This document shows positions 11,733-24,346 of a stretch of DNA of 64,000 nt, piece by piece (position 1 is the first letter of the stretch; each line of letters starts with the position of its first letter). This DNA comes from Pezizomycotina sp. ARF18 (lineage: Eukaryota; Ascomycota), in the NCBI GenBank assembly GCA_002224055.1, contig AZLU01000002.1, forward strand, positions 296,777-360,776, in the 5' to 3' direction. The position numbers and the translations under genes are program-made. The notes under the pieces were generated by a model, which searched no databases, had not been told where the DNA came from, and worked only from the letters and a program-made list of their open reading frames with translations.

Positions 11733-11746
11733 GAAGTTTTATACTT
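11733..11746 (-). promoter_or_regulatory. TATA-like element, copy D
   Basis: AAGTATAAAACTTC on the gene strand, about 155 bp upstream of the copy D start, directly beside a TTCACGTTGAA block (11726-11736) shared with copy F. Confidence 0.45.
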
Positions 11747-12602
11747 ATTAGGGAGAATCATATACGAATGCACTTAAGGCCCATCCAGTTTAAGAACTCG
11801 AACTTACGAAGTAGGGTTAATTTGAACACATCAATACGAGTCTGCGTTTTCAAGGGTCTAGGCTTGATATCTTGCAATGCGTATCTGCAAGAATTGAAAA
11901 TAAAATTGGATGATATTCTTGAAAAAAGAGAAGCTGAATTCCTGAATGTCCTTTATAGGTTTGAAGTTGATGTCACTTTGATAAGTTGCACAAAACTATT
12001 CTTGTTTTAATTATGGAGCCAAATATTCCTATATGGCATCCTGCTTTCATTCATGGTTTACACAAATATATTATGAATTGTTTGCGGTTCAATATATGTT
12101 ACATGGCGCGATTATGATAGTAATACTATTATCTACCGTTGTGTATGTATATCGGGTTAGAGAAGAGTGCATCCGTTTATAAAGAGGAAACATAAGAGTA
12201 AGGTCAGAAAAAAAAGCCGCTCATCTAGATGTCTTGATATTATTAAGCTTGGCCTATGCTTCATTACTTGAAATTAAACCATTTACCAAGTAACTTAGCT
12301 ATAATTTGCCATCAAAAGAATTTTGTAAATAAGAATGAATACCTTAATCCCAAGCTCAAGGATTCACTATTACCGTTTTAACTACTAAGATAAACGCTGA
12401 ATACTGACCTCAAAGACGATTATAGATATAATAAATATTCAAAACAAGAGGATCTTCAAGAGTAGCCCTTTAAGCCATTTTTCCCACAAAAGATGCAAAA
12501 ATTTACAGAAAGCTATCAAGCTTGATCCCGGAAAAGTTATGTCCATTGTATTATTACGTTCTCAAATTAAAATATTTCGCAAACTTGTACACTATCCATC
12601 TC

Positions 12603-12617
12603 CAAGTATATATTTCC
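12603..12617 (+). promoter_or_regulatory. TATA-like element, copy E
   Basis: CAAGTATATATTTCC, about 190 bp upstream of the copy E start. It is followed by a block shared with copy H, including GCTATTGAT, then CTGCTCACCTT. Confidence 0.5.
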
Positions 12618-12708
12618 GAACCTGGGGAGGATATTAGCTATTGATACTGCTCACCTTTACCAAGTGCAAAGTTCTACTAACAAAGCAAAACATTCCTAAG
12701 ATACGGGT

Positions 12709-12719
12709 TCACCTAAATA
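12709..12719 (+). promoter_or_regulatory. Shared upstream 11-mer, copy E
   Basis: TCACCTAAATA, 85 bp upstream of the copy E start, in the same orientation relative to the gene as in copies A and B although copy E is on the other strand. Confidence 0.55.
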
Positions 12720-12803
12720 TTAATTTACTATAACGGTAACCAATAATAAATAAATAAATAAATAAAGCAAGAAAGAAAGAAGAAAAACCACGATAATAGC
12801 AAG

Positions 12804-13024
12804 ATGTGTAAGCATTACGACATCATAACTTATCAAAAGTGCGGATGCTGGGAGAACGACGTCCTCGAGAAGTGCAAGCACCCGCAATCTACGCCAGAAA
12901 CGGCCTAAAACTTCAAAAAGAGCATAGGGAGAGCACGGAACTCTGTAAGAAGTGTCATCAAGTCCGCATGAATAAGCGTTACCATGAAAAGATAACAACC
13001 GACTTAGTTCTCACTTTGTTATAA
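12804..13024 (+). CDS. CxCW/DPxYR family member, copy E (N-terminal remnant)
   Basis: The ATG at 12804 gives MCKHYDIITYQKCGCWENDV, then KCKHPQS. After a frame change, YARNGLKLQKE and CKKCHQVRMNKRYHEK match the CADxG and CxxC parts of other copies. The rest of the gene, including DPxYR and the C-terminal motif, is missing, and the sequence after 13024 is unrelated. This is the only inverted member of the cluster; its closest relative by upstream sequence is copy H at 34.2 kb, also on the plus strand. Likely a truncated copy. Confidence 0.5.
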
Positions 13025-14115
13025 TCATCTTTCGAGCTTGGATAGCAAGTATCTGATTCATTTTGTTAAAATCAGAGCAATCATTCTTAAACCTTGGAAG
13101 TGACATTACATATTTAGTTTTTTATATGTTGCTTTGGATGACTTGAGCTTGAGAATACCGCGAGGCCCCGGAATCATGACCTCCTTTAAACTTGCTCATT
13201 TACTCTTTTAGATTAGTTTCACCTAAAAGTCCCACACTTTCCATGAATGAGGGATAGCTAATCAGAGTTATGTTATTGTGATTGTGTTAGTATGTACTAT
13301 TCTTAGTCGTTTGTATTAGTTTGCTTAGCTATCTCCCTAGTGTCTTCCTTTACTCCTCTTTTACCCGCCTTCTAATTCTCCGGTCTAGGTGGAGTTACAG
13401 ATGCAAGTGAAAATTCAAAGAGAGAGAAAGAAGTATAAGATAGTAAAGGTAGCGAAGCTGTCGTCTTTACAATAAAGAGAATACTGATCCCCGTAGAAAT
13501 GCATCAAATCCGGCTCTTAAATATTTGCATATATCATCTTATTCTCTCCATCTCTTGCATTTCCCCGACTAGCAGCTTTTTTTCGGTAATAATACGATTG
13601 AACATACGGCTAGTGGGTTTCTAAGCGTAACTATTGAACGAATAAGTAAAGAGAGATAAAATTTATAATCAAATTTTGTTCGAGTCTCCCTTGAAGGTGC
13701 TGCATAGACAGATAGAATATTTCAATGAGTAGCGTTTATCAGAATCTAACCGAGGTTGATTGAATACGCATTGAGGTCGGTTTCTTTGGCATGGCCCGCA
13801 CTTTTGAATACCCACAAGAATGCCTGTGCATATTATTATTGTAGTGTTCAATTGGTTATCTAATGGCACGATCTTTCGTCAATTGCAAACGACTGAGGCT
13901 ATATATTTTTTATGTAATTAACTCATTTTTTAATTTGCCCTCTGACCCTGAAGTATTTTTGTCTCTTTGCTTTGGAAGTACTATTTCAAGTGCTTTTACT
14001 TTGTTTGTTCTTATAAAAAATATTGCAAGAGCGCTACCCTTTTTCCCCCGTTCTTTTCTATCGTTTTAATTTCATCCCCTTTGATCTATCCCTAAGTCCT
14101 ATTTTTTCATAGATT
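13025..14115. other. Gene-poor spacer
   Basis: Short open frames only, AT-rich. No recognisable gene. Confidence 0.35.
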
Positions 14116-14666
14116 CTATTCATCCATTTCATCCTCCTCCTCTTCGTCCTCACCGTCCTCTTCGTCCTCCTCATCTTCCTTATCTTCCTCATCTCTTCCT
14201 TTTCTCCTCGGTGCCACCTTTTCCTTATTTTGTTTCTTTCTATCCTCGTTCCATCGCTCTAACCATCCAAATTCTTTATCATCGTCCGGCGTGCGCTTAT
14301 CTCCTTTTACTCTGACGCGATACAAACGTCCCTGGAGATACTTCTCATCTTCAGTATTATCCTTCCTGGGTCTGCCTGGGATTCCTTTTGGGGCCGGCCC
14401 CGTGCTACCCGTATATTTGCTCTTCTCTGGTTCTGCTTCCGATTATAGTCGGCCCGGTACTCAGGGTCATTCCGGATTTTCGCTCTTCTCGTTTTATCCG
14501 ATGCGGTCCGTCTGCATTTGTCGCAGGTCCCATCGACTTCTTTTTGCTCTCCACTGCCGATCCGGCCTTGATCGGCGCAAACACCTGGACGCTTGCATTT
14601 CAGGAGGAAATTTTCATACCAGCAATTGCATTTGGTATAGGAGATTATACCGTATAGTTTGCACAT
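14116..14666 (-). CDS. CxCW/DPxYR family member, copy F
   Basis: Shows all four family motifs in order. The ATG at 14666 gives MCKLYGIISYTKCNCWYENF, then KCKRPGVCADQG. Next come GTCDKCRR (about 14515), DPEYRADYNRKQNQRR (14440-14490), and after one frame change YRVRVKGDKRTPDDDKEF (14275-14325). The end is a nearly pure Asp/Glu tail (14116-14200). Total length is close to 183 residues, compared with 198 in copy C. The first 120 residues and the last 69 are each uninterrupted. The acidic tail contrasts with the basic tail of copy C, so the C-terminus is the variable part. Function unknown; a metal-binding head with a charged tail suggests a protein- or nucleic-acid-binding role, which is inference. 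Confidence 0.65.
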
Positions 14667-14797
14667 GGTTGCTAAGTTTTTAAGGGATTTTCCTAAGGTA
14701 TTTGCTTTCGGATATTATTGGGCTTGTATTACTTGGAGTGTTGAAAAAGTACTGAACGAAAGCAGATGGAGTCAAGAGCTACAGGACCGTTCACGTT

Positions 14798-14812
14798 GAA
14801 TATTTTATACTT
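14798..14812 (-). promoter_or_regulatory. TATA-like element, copy F
   Basis: AAGTATAAAATATTC on the gene strand, about 135 bp upstream of the copy F start, beside TTCACGTTGAA (14790-14800), which is also found upstream of copy D. Confidence 0.45.
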
Positions 14813-16139
14813 AAAGATGTCTATATACATATTTACTGAGCGAGCAAGCCCGACTACGGTTGACCTCGATCATCAAACTCAAGAGCTTGTGTTTGCTAAA
14901 CTGTAAATTCACATCACGAACTTGCGTTTTCAAAGGTCCAAAAGTTCAATATCCTTTGATATATATATGGATATAATAAGTGGAAACAGCAATTGAGAAT
15001 ACTCTCAGAAGAAAAGCACGGTATTCTTAAATATTTATTGCCATTCTAATCACTTAGTCTAAGATTCCCATACATACACAGCTATCATTAATGATTATAC
15101 ATATAAATTATCCATTGATAGTAGAATCATAAACCGAGTCTGGTATACCACAAACTCAAACAGTGACCTCTCTCTCTGGATCCTCTCTTTTGCTCTTATT
15201 GGGCATCGGAATAGTTTTGTCTCAAGGCCTCGAATATACCAAAAAGGCTCTTGTTTCTGAAATAAAGCATTAACTTGTATAAACATGAAAATAAAAGAAA
15301 AAGGAACCGAAAAGACAAGATATAATTATCATTAATCATGGCATAAGGGGGATTTCTATGTTTTTAGTATTGTTATAAACTTGTAGCTTACTATAATAAA
15401 ATGTATACCTTACTGGTATGAACATTTACGTACGCTGCTTTGTCATGAAGCGTTTTTACGACTGCGAGAAGCGCCTGTAAAAAATAAATACAATATCATT
15501 ACCTAGTATGGAGGAGACCCTCCTAGCGATGCTGGCGGAACCTTTGCTTGCAGCGCTAAAAGTAAAAGCATTGACTAATTCCAAACGAATTATTATTTTA
15601 ATCTTGGTAATGTTTAATAATATTGTCTATTCGTCAGGATTTTCAGGTACATTATCTACCCGAAGATATCGAAAAACGTTTCTTTCCTGGTGCTTGCTGT
15701 ATTCGTAAATCCCAAATTCGCTATACTCGTAACTAACACGCTTTTCCTAGTTAATTTTAAAATACTAAGTATTTTACAAGATCTATTACACTCAGTATAG
15801 CTATCTCAAGATATAGATACTAAATAAAAGATTGCGTAATAAGTTTAAAGACTAATATTATAGCGAAACTTGGCTATTTAATACGAGAGTTTATATTTAT
15901 ATTTATTTATTATTATTACGAATCTATTAATATAAACTTAAAAGTATATATAAATATATGTATTATTATATCTTTTAAGGCTTATTTATTTTATATTACC
16001 TATTATTTAATTATAACGAGCTATATAGCTGTAAGCTATTAAGCTCTTCTATATGCAAAATTTTTGTTCAAATAACTGCTATGGAAGGCTTAGTGGTGCG
16101 TGAGGGTTACGAAAATAATAGTTTTTCGCGTTGCGAATA
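14813..16139. other. AT-rich spacer
   Basis: 14860-15040 continues the homology with the copy D upstream region. 15830-16040 is extremely A/T-rich with many TA steps, as expected of old AT-mutated repeats. No gene supported; a 66-codon open frame at 15508-15708 has no motif. Confidence 0.35.
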
Positions 16140-16500
16140 TATAACAAGCGCCTCTTTCCTTTTTCCTCTTTCTTTATCTGTTTCTCTTCTTCATTTATTC
16201 GTAGCAACTCTTGTAGTTCTCCTTCTTCCTTTGCGCTCTTGTTTTGCTTGCGTTTGAGGTATCCGATACGACCTTTTCGAGTCGAGACCCGATTTTCTCC
16301 TCTTCAGTTCTTTCCTCCCAAGGCTTTCGAAGTGGCACTGGGAGTGGCTTCTTGATAAATTCGGCATGGTAACATGTGCCGCAAATGAGTTTATCTTTTT
16401 TTGTTCCTTTTTTTTTTTTGGAGGGGGTGTCTGAATCTTTGCAACTGCATTCCTCAAGGATTGCTTTTCTTGTACTGTTGGATGAAAGTGACTGGACTCG
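16140..16500 (-). CDS. Possible diverged CxCW-family member, copy G
   Basis: Contains CSCKDSD (about 16445), then LICGTCYHAEF (16370-16400), and a charged segment EGELQELLRINEEEKQIKKE (16150-16230, another frame) that resembles ELPELLRLQEEERKRERDE of copy C. No ATG with the MCxxY start is visible, and the CxCW head is not clear. It lies next to the cluster and on the same strand as most copies. The call rests on the two Cys pairs and the coiled-coil resemblance only. Confidence 0.3.
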
Positions 16501-16566
16501 ATAGTTGGGCAGTATAATTTTGAATTGGAATATATATATATCTAGAGATGGCGGATGCAGACACAC

Positions 16567-19504
16567 CGGAGCGACAAGTTTGACTACGACTTTTATTGAC
16601 CATGGATTTTAGAATGACCCTATAGGACATTTTCTCGAGTTCATCACTGCAATTATGCGTTTTAAACAGCCTAAGTCTGATTAACTTTGATATATACGAG
16701 TAATTTCAGAGCTATGTACAATAAGTAAAACAACATTTAGACGATATTCCCGAACTTCAAAGACTCTCACCTATTGTATATCTTCAATAATTATAGCTTT
16801 TTAGATGCGAATAATATTTGCGGCAATTATTAACATAGAAAGAATGGTTCTAATCATGAAGCCGAAGTTTATAGTCTCATTTATTAGTATAATTTTATTT
16901 GATATATATATATGTTCATGTGAGCCAGAGCTTTAGCTACAATATAAAATTGTGACGTAACTACCCAAACTTGATACTCTGATACTCGATTATGTACGGC
17001 TCTCATTTAAACGGTAGTCAGTTTGATCATGTAGAAGTTCTGAAGGTACTGGCCACAGGAGATTATGTTGAGCACTACATCGATAATGACTCCCACTAGT
17101 TTTCGGCCCTTTAGGCGCATGCATTTATCATTATCGTATATCGAAGGAGTTTCTGGATATTTACCGTCAAGCTATCGAGATGTTGAGCGCATTAGCTAGT
17201 GGGAGAGTGAGCACATCATTATAAATGTCAATCTGGGAAGTATAGTATCAACGTTTTACCTCGGATTTCTTCAATCGTTGTTCTTTAACTTAGTATATCA
17301 TATTACCACTGCGGGAACAATCTAAGCGAATCTTCTATAGCAAATATTATAGAAGAAGGTACTAGACATTTAAGTAAGATTCCTAGCAGTACTACTACTA
17401 TTAAATTTATTGTAAAGGAAGACACTTGCGACGGCAAGCATGCCCAGTTGTATATAAACAGAGATATTACGCCGAAATGTTTTCGCGTGGTTTGTCCACC
17501 AAAGTTTATGTTTCGCCAAGAACTTAGAAAACAACTAAAAATATAACGATAAATTTGGTAAAAGTTACAACGATAGCAACGCGGAATCTGTACCTGAATG
17601 AACTATTGAGTTCTCAGAGGGAAGCTTGGCCCAAAAGGAATGATCATACGGAGTTTCGTAAACACATCGAGATCTGTAGTTCAAGTGCGGATTATGGTCC
17701 GGATAGCTTGCCGTTCCTTGCCTTTTCGATTGCGACTTTTTCTCTGATATTTTGGAGTTTCAAGGATCGCCGATTCGCTAATCATTACTGACCGGGGATC
17801 GTCGGTGCTTTGATTAGTTCAGAATTGTGCAGCACCTCCGAGAGCGCCGTAATATCGCCGAAATGAGAACGACCGAGCATGGATTTCGGCATGGGATGGC
17901 CGCCGGGCACTATTCGGTATACCGAAATGTTGCACATCAGGAGAAAATTAGAATAAATTACATCCCGATAGCCATACGCGATCGCGATCATGAGGGGATA
18001 CGCTCGACACAAGGCTGCAGTTCTGTGCGTTATCGCATATATAGGGCAACTTATCTATGTGTCAGACAGACATTCTTATTGACTCGTTTCATTTAATCGC
18101 CCAGTAAAGAGTCTAGACCGCACCAAGAGCCCTTCAATAATAAATGAAATAAGCCCTCATATATCAACCATTCGGCGATTCGAAATCCACCTTCTCGAAA
18201 TGAACATCGTGAACATTTCTCCGAAATCTACCACGCTTCCTTTAACTGTCAAAATCTTCACCACTAAAAATTTCCTCACGTGAGTTTCGTTCCTTTTTTT
18301 TTTTTTCGCTCTCTCGGCATGGTTCTAAAGAATTCCGCTTATCGAACTCGTTGTCCTCCCCCGGCAATTTCCGGCTATCTATTGGGTCCAGCTAGTCCCT
18401 TAGTAGAATCGAAATTGTGGACCCTGCATAGAACACCAAAGAAGGATTGCTATAACCCTTGTCTGGCACACAACTGAAGTATTCCTCGCACAATTTAGCG
18501 GACAAGTGAGTTTTTTTGCTTGACAAGTCTCTCTCACTTAGTGACTAAACTGTTTTTTGACTGTTTTCTTTAGTCGGGCTCATTGAGAGATGCACTATCA
18601 ATTGTGGAGGTAAAAGGACAAGCTCGAAGAGGAGCTAAACTAGACCTGTACAGTATGGAGGATAATGAGAGAAGGAGGAGGTCAGTGAGTCTGTTCAATA
18701 ATAGCGAAGACAATGCAGAAGCGGCCAATACGTATATACTGTACATTTTAACCCACATGGTCACAAACCAACCACTCGCAGAGGAACTTCTGCTTCATCT
18801 TATCCCCCCCTGTTCCTTTTATTATTCTCATCGTGATCAATCCCGGTCCGTTGTCCGGTTTTCCCAGCTCCGACCGTCTGGCCTGTGTCCGTGTGTCTCT
18901 TGTTCCCCCGCCCGTAATTCTTTTCCCCTTCTAGAAGACTCCCTTGGGATCATTCTTATATTTTTATTCGACCCCATCCCCAAATCGAATCGAACGAATA
19001 AATCCTTTCTTCCTCCCCTTTAATTCCTTCGCTTGTTCCTTTCGGCTTTTTTTTCTGCCTGATTCATTTAAGGCAGAAATCTCTCACGGTTTCTTTTAAG
19101 GCTTGCGCTTACGCGCCCTTCCCTCTCGCTGAGCCCCCGTGAGTCAGCAAAGCCTCAACAGGACGTACCCCAACCACCCTTTGGGTATACGAATCAGCTG
19201 TACAATTTGTTCCAATTTAAATAAATAAATATCAAAGACGACCGTGTTCTGATTTCTTCCTCTTTCTGTTCCTCTAAGTCCGCTTACTCGTCGTGGTGTG
19301 TTGCGGTGATCCGTACGAAAAAAATTTCCCCAACAGCTGATAATACGAATAACCTCCTGAACGCGGGGACTTTTCACTTTACCCTTCCATTCCGAGAAAA
19401 AATTTTCCTTTCTTTTCTGGAAACAAAACTACACCAATCCACCGTGTAAAGGAGGCAAAAACTGGAGGACGTATACTGAACAGCAGCAGCAGCAGCGACC
19501 GACC
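16567..19504. other. Gene-poor spacer and probable kinase 5' region
   Basis: 16.6-18.5 kb is AT-rich without a supported gene; an open frame at 17555-17791 lacks an ATG. 18.5-19.5 kb becomes pyrimidine-rich with CT tracts and a (CAG)n run at about 19482-19495, consistent with promoter and 5' UTR of the downstream kinase. Minus-strand frames at 18570-18764 and 19144-19377 are not supported. Confidence 0.35.
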
Positions 19505-22500
19505 ATGCCCTCGGTACCGGGCTACTTCGACTTGGAGTCGTCGAGACGGCGGAACAGCGTTAATGGACGGCCGCCATCCGCCGGCGACTCACCTCCACCA
19601 CTACCAGTACCTTTCCCCGTCGCGGCTCGCAGCGATTCAAGTACTTCAGAGCTAAGAATTGGTGCGTGGAATATCTCGTTTCCTCTTTAGGTCATTTTCG
19701 TGTCTTTCATGTAGCTTCGGTTTCGCAAGTACGACGCGGCTACCGTCATACAGTTACACCCGCCTCAGCTATCGTACCACGTACAATCTCAAACTAACAC
19801 AGTACGATTTTTGCGCATTTTTTTTTTAGGGACTCCACACCGCTCGGTCCCATGAAGCAATGGCCCGAGCCCCTCCGCCTCGCCGCCACGACCGTCCTCT
19901 CCGCCCCGTCGCCATGGCCTTCTTCTGGGCCCACAGCTCATAAACGTCCACAACGAAGAATTCGAAAAGGCGATGACCCGCTCGAACGTCCACCACCACT
20001 GCTCCCTCGGCCTAACCTACGAAGACGCCTGGGGCCACCAAACGCCCAAGCACATAATCCGGCGCATACACGAAACCTACATCCAGGGACGGTCTGGAAG
20101 GAGGAAAAGCAGCAGATATTCGTGTACTCGAGCCCGTACGATATCAACGAAGGGGGGGAGCTACTCGAGGAGCGGTATTTAGATTTCGCGTGCTGGCCGC
20201 TTATCGGGAGTAACGGGTTGCCGCAGGGCGTGTTCTTGCAGGTTGTGCCGAGGAGCATACAGGTCACGTATTTACGCGGCGTGGGCGCGTTACAAGCTTT
20301 GGGACGGGTTGGCGCCGTTGCAGAGTGTCGAGGGGCAGGATTTTTGGGATACGATACGGGACAGCTTCGATAACGTAACTCACGACGCGCCGTTTTTGAT
20401 GGCGTACCAGTGCAGACCCGACGGGAGTTTAGTGCTGAGGTCGTCGGCGGGATAGCCGTCGGCTCGAAGTTAGCGCCGAGGCGCGTACCACGCTGGAGGG
20501 AGGATACGTTCTGGGTGCTGTCGGACGAGGCGCGGTGGGTGTTGGAAAACCGGGAAGCGAACTTGAAGATCGAGCTGGACGGCGCGATGAAGGAGGGTGA
20601 TCCGGCTAAGCACCGAGGTTTCGAAGAGTTCCCGTCAAAAGCTGTGCTGGTGCCGATATTGAGTAGCACGGGACCAGTGGGTTTGTTAGTCATGGGGTTG
20701 AACCGCGGCGGCCGTACGATGATATTACGAGCAGTGGATGCAATTACTCCGGCGGGAACTGTGCGCGAACGCGGATCGTATAACGCTCCTGATGATGGAG
20801 AAGCAGAGGGCCGCAGACGCGGAGGAGCTACGTATGACGGAAGCGGAGGAGCACCAGATGCAGGTCGCCATCGCGAAGAAGAAAACGGCTTTCTTAAAGA
20901 GCGAACTGGAAGCGAGAACGAAAGAACTAAAAGACAGCGAGATGCTATTTTTAACTACGGCAAGGAGGATAACCGTCGGTATTATGGTAGTGGATATCTC
21001 GGGCGAGATATTCTTCGCCAACGACGCGTACCACAAGATATCCGGCCTACCCAAGTGCGAAAACAACTCGAACCTGAGCGACTGGATCAGCCACGTCCAC
21101 TGCGATTACCGCAGAAGGTACAGAACATCTACCAGCACGCGTTAGAAACGCGGACGGAAGCGAGACTGGAGTTCGGCTTCGGCAGCGCGAAGCACGATTG
21201 CGGATGCAGGTGGAAGAGCTGGGTATCGTGCGTCATAACTCCCGAAAAATCAAGACGAGTCCGACGACGTACGCGGCTTCCTCGTTACGAATCGCGGATA
21301 TAACGAGCGTGAAACTCGCCGAAGAGCGCGAGCGCGTCGCGAGCAATGAGGCGGAAAAGCGGCGCAAACAATTAGAGATATTCGTCGATATGTTCTCTCA
21401 CGAGCTCAGAAACCCGTTCAGCGCTATACTGCAGTGCGTCGACGAGATCCATTCCGAGCTATCGGGTCCGGACGTGACGGCCGCAGACATCAACATCGCC
21501 GAAATATCAAACGCCGTCTCAACAATATTAATCTGTGTCCAACATCAAATACGCATCCTCGACGACGTCCTAACACTGTCAAAAGTAGACTCGTTATCCG
21601 TCCGCATCATCCCCACCGCGAAGCAACCTTTACAGCTCCTCCACGAGAACCTACGCATATACCACTCCGAAGTACAAGCGAAAGATATAACCCTCCTCCC
21701 CAAGATCGACGAATCGTACACGAGACTGGGAATAGACTGGGCGTCCTTCGACACGATCCGCTGGTCGCAGATAATGGTGAACCTCCTCTCCAACGCTATA
21801 AAGTTCACATCTCAAAAGGAAGGCAGCAAGCAAATATCCGTCGTCCTCGCCGCGACCGAATCCGAACCATTACGCTTCGGCGACGTTGAATTCTCCGCCC
21901 CTCCGGAACGGGAACACTCATCTTACAAAGCCACCGCAGACCTCGTGTACATAATCGTCTCCGTCGAAGATAACGGCATCGGCATAAAAAACGTTACCAA
22001 CGGAAACTATTCAACAAGTACGAGCAGGCTCCCAAAACGCACAGCAACTACGGCGGTTCCGGCCTGGGTCTCTTCGTCAGTAGAAAACTAGCGCAGTTGC
22101 AAGCGGCGATATCGGTCTACACTCCGTAGAAAACGTGGGTTCGACGTTCTCCTACTACATCAAAGCGTACCGCACGAAGCCGCCAAAGCACCACGGCGGC
22201 AGCGCGAGCACGAGCCCTTCACCGGGTAGTTCGCCCGCATGGTCGCAAACGCGGTTCCTTCAGCGCCATATCCCGAAGCTCAACATTCTCCTCCACGATG
22301 GAAACAGTACAGCGGCGTAATGGCGACATCCGTAACCTCCACAACCCTCAAAGAAGTAGAAACGAAACTAAGCCTTTCCATCGCCACAAAAGTTCAAAAG
22401 AAAGACTACCACGTCCTCATAGTCGAGGATAACCTGATAAACCAGCAAGTAATGAAACGGCAGCTTGTTAAAGCCGGTTGCGTAGTAACTACGGTCTCGA

Positions 22501-22994
22501 ACGGGCAGGAGGCGCTGGACGTCGTTAATAAGAGCGCGTTCGTGAATGAAGGAGGGAAGTTATAGATGTGGTACTTATGATAAGGAGATGCGGTGATGGA
22601 CGGGAACCAGGCGACGGTAGAAATTAGGAGGATGCAGGTGGAGGGGAAGATTAAGAGGCACGTGCCGATATTGGGATCAGTGCGAACGCGAGGCCGCAGC
22701 AAAGTAAGTTACTCGCCCCTAGAGGATAATAGGAGTGGGATGGATCAAAGATGCTAATTCATGTTTTTTTATTTATTTTTTTTTTTTTTACATAGTCGCG
22801 GAGATGGTCAGCTCAGGCATGGACGACGCCGTCTCGAAGCCTTCAAGATCTCGCAAGTCCTGGAGAAGTTCCCAATACTCTGCGCGGACGCGAAATTGAA
22901 ACACGAACGCAAGTTTTTACTGATATTGGACAAACATTGCAATATTCACCGGCGTTTTTTCAACACCACCATCTATATACTTTCTTTCAAATAA
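19505..22994 (+). CDS. Hybrid histidine kinase (PAS-HisKA-HATPase-receiver)
   Basis: A two-component sensor kinase that would autophosphorylate on His and relay phosphate to its own receiver Asp and then to an HPt protein. The start MPSVPGYFDLESS precedes an intron at about 19662-19829. After it comes TPLGPMKQWPEPLRLAAT, the usual opening of the fungal N-terminal PAS-like region. A PAS domain follows (AFLKSELEARTKELKDSEML, then VGIMVVDISGEIFFANDAY, about 20880-21070). The HisKA motif is FVDMFSHELRNPFSAI, His codon at 21399. The N box is MVNLLSNAIKFT and G1 is VEDNGIGI. The receiver begins YHVLIVEDNLINQQVMKRQL (about 22407) and ends FKISQVLEKFPIL after an intron at 22704-22795 (GTAAGT, TGCTAAT, CATAG). 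The stretch expected to hold the receiver Asp (22565-22605) is out of frame, and several other frame changes occur. Probably cytosolic; no membrane segment seen. Confidence 0.85.
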
Positions 22995-24346
22995 ATCATA
23001 ATAACCACCGCCTTTATCACTTTTTACAAAAATGGAAAAAGCAAACCAGCGCTACGTTCCACCTTTCCTTTTTTTCCCCCTTTTACTACTATATTTTGAT
23101 TTAATATTCTATGCTTTACGGTTACTGTCCAGGAAGAATCTCTTTGCTCATCTTTTTTTTTTTTCAATTCATTTTGCCTTTTTTTTTTTTTTTTTGTTAA
23201 CATGATAAACTGGTTGCGTTATAGATTCCCTTTTAATTTTGTTTCCCCTTCCTTTTCCTTTTTTTTCTTGTAAATAAACAAACCTTTCTAACCCCATCTA
23301 CTTCATCTGCGTGTATTCTTCGTTTCCCTTCTAACCCTAATCAATAAGTACCTCCATCTCATTATCCTCACTTGATTCCCTAGCAAAAAAAAATCGGTGC
23401 GACTTTCCTATTCCTCTCACTTTTTTTTTTTTTTTTCAGCAACAGTGTACCTAATCTTTTCTACTTCAGCAAACCCTTCAAACACCCTCCCGCCCCCCCT
23501 CTATTCGCTTTCACAGGACCCCTTCCAGTTCTTGGATAATTAAGTTAGCTCACAAATGTATATTCCATAGCCATAGTCGTAATATATAATCAAAAGACCT
23601 ATACTATTAAGAGGAAAAAAAAAAAGAAAAAAGTCACGTTGAATTGGTTATCGCGATGAGGGATTTTTCATCATAGACCGTGCCCGTCATTTCCTGTATG
23701 TTTTCCTCTTGATAAACCGATGTTTTACATCTCATACTCTGCAAAGTGAACCCAGCCTCTAGATTTTTGAGGAAACAGATGCGAAGAAACACGAACTAAA
23801 ATTGATAAAATGCTAAAAAAAATTGTTTGTTGTTGTTTTTGCTGTTGTCTTGTCTTATGGAGCGGAATGACATTTAGAAAAACGTGGGTGCTAAACAGAA
23901 AACGAACCAGAACGAAAACGGTGATTTAGAACTCCAGTAATTACAAAAAAGGCCCAACTAAAAAAAAAAACCAACCATTTTGAAAACCCCATCTCTTTAC
24001 CAAAAGTATGTCCCGAAAAACCGTGATGAGAAAGAACATAAAAATGAGACTGAACGAATATTATGCGCACGTTGTAGGAGAACAGGCAGAAAACAATAAG
24101 GCGAAAAGTGTCGGCGGGATGATAATGATGTATGGAAAACATTAAAAAAAAAAAAAAAGTTCAGGAAACCACAAACGGCTAAAGTAAAAATGGCTTCTGC
24201 ATGCACAAGGTGACCGTGTGCATATTCGGCTAAAAGAAAAAGAAAAAAAAAATTGTAATTAATAATATAACTCAAACGCGAAAAAAGAAGACTGAGAAGA
24301 ACACAGCCTAAAAACAACAATTGTTTTGACACAATATAATAAAAGC
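22995..24346. other. T-rich intergenic region
   Basis: 3' flanks of two convergent genes. Many poly-T/poly-A runs (for example near 23155-23195 and 23420-23435). No gene supported; minus-strand frames at 23891-24332 are Phe/Leu-rich low complexity. Confidence 0.45.

Larger units (their letters stand above)
11581..12803. other. Divergent spacer between copies D and E
   Basis: Holds the upstream regions of two family members on opposite strands. The left part (11726-11900) resembles the region upstream of copy F (14790-14960), including CTGCGTTTTCAAGGGTCTA versus CTTGCGTTTTCAAAGGTCCA. The right part (about 12390-12680) resembles the region upstream of copy H (33770-34060). An 80-codon open frame at 11768-12010 overlaps this conserved non-coding block and is probably not a gene. 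(AAAT)n lies at about 12746-12768. Confidence 0.5.

Noticed and set aside
11768-12010. Plus-strand 80-codon open frame
   Set aside because: Overlaps upstream DNA shared with copy F, where the same frame is not kept open.
19938-20693. Minus-strand 251-codon open frame
   Set aside because: Long only because of the GC-rich antisense of the histidine kinase; no motif.
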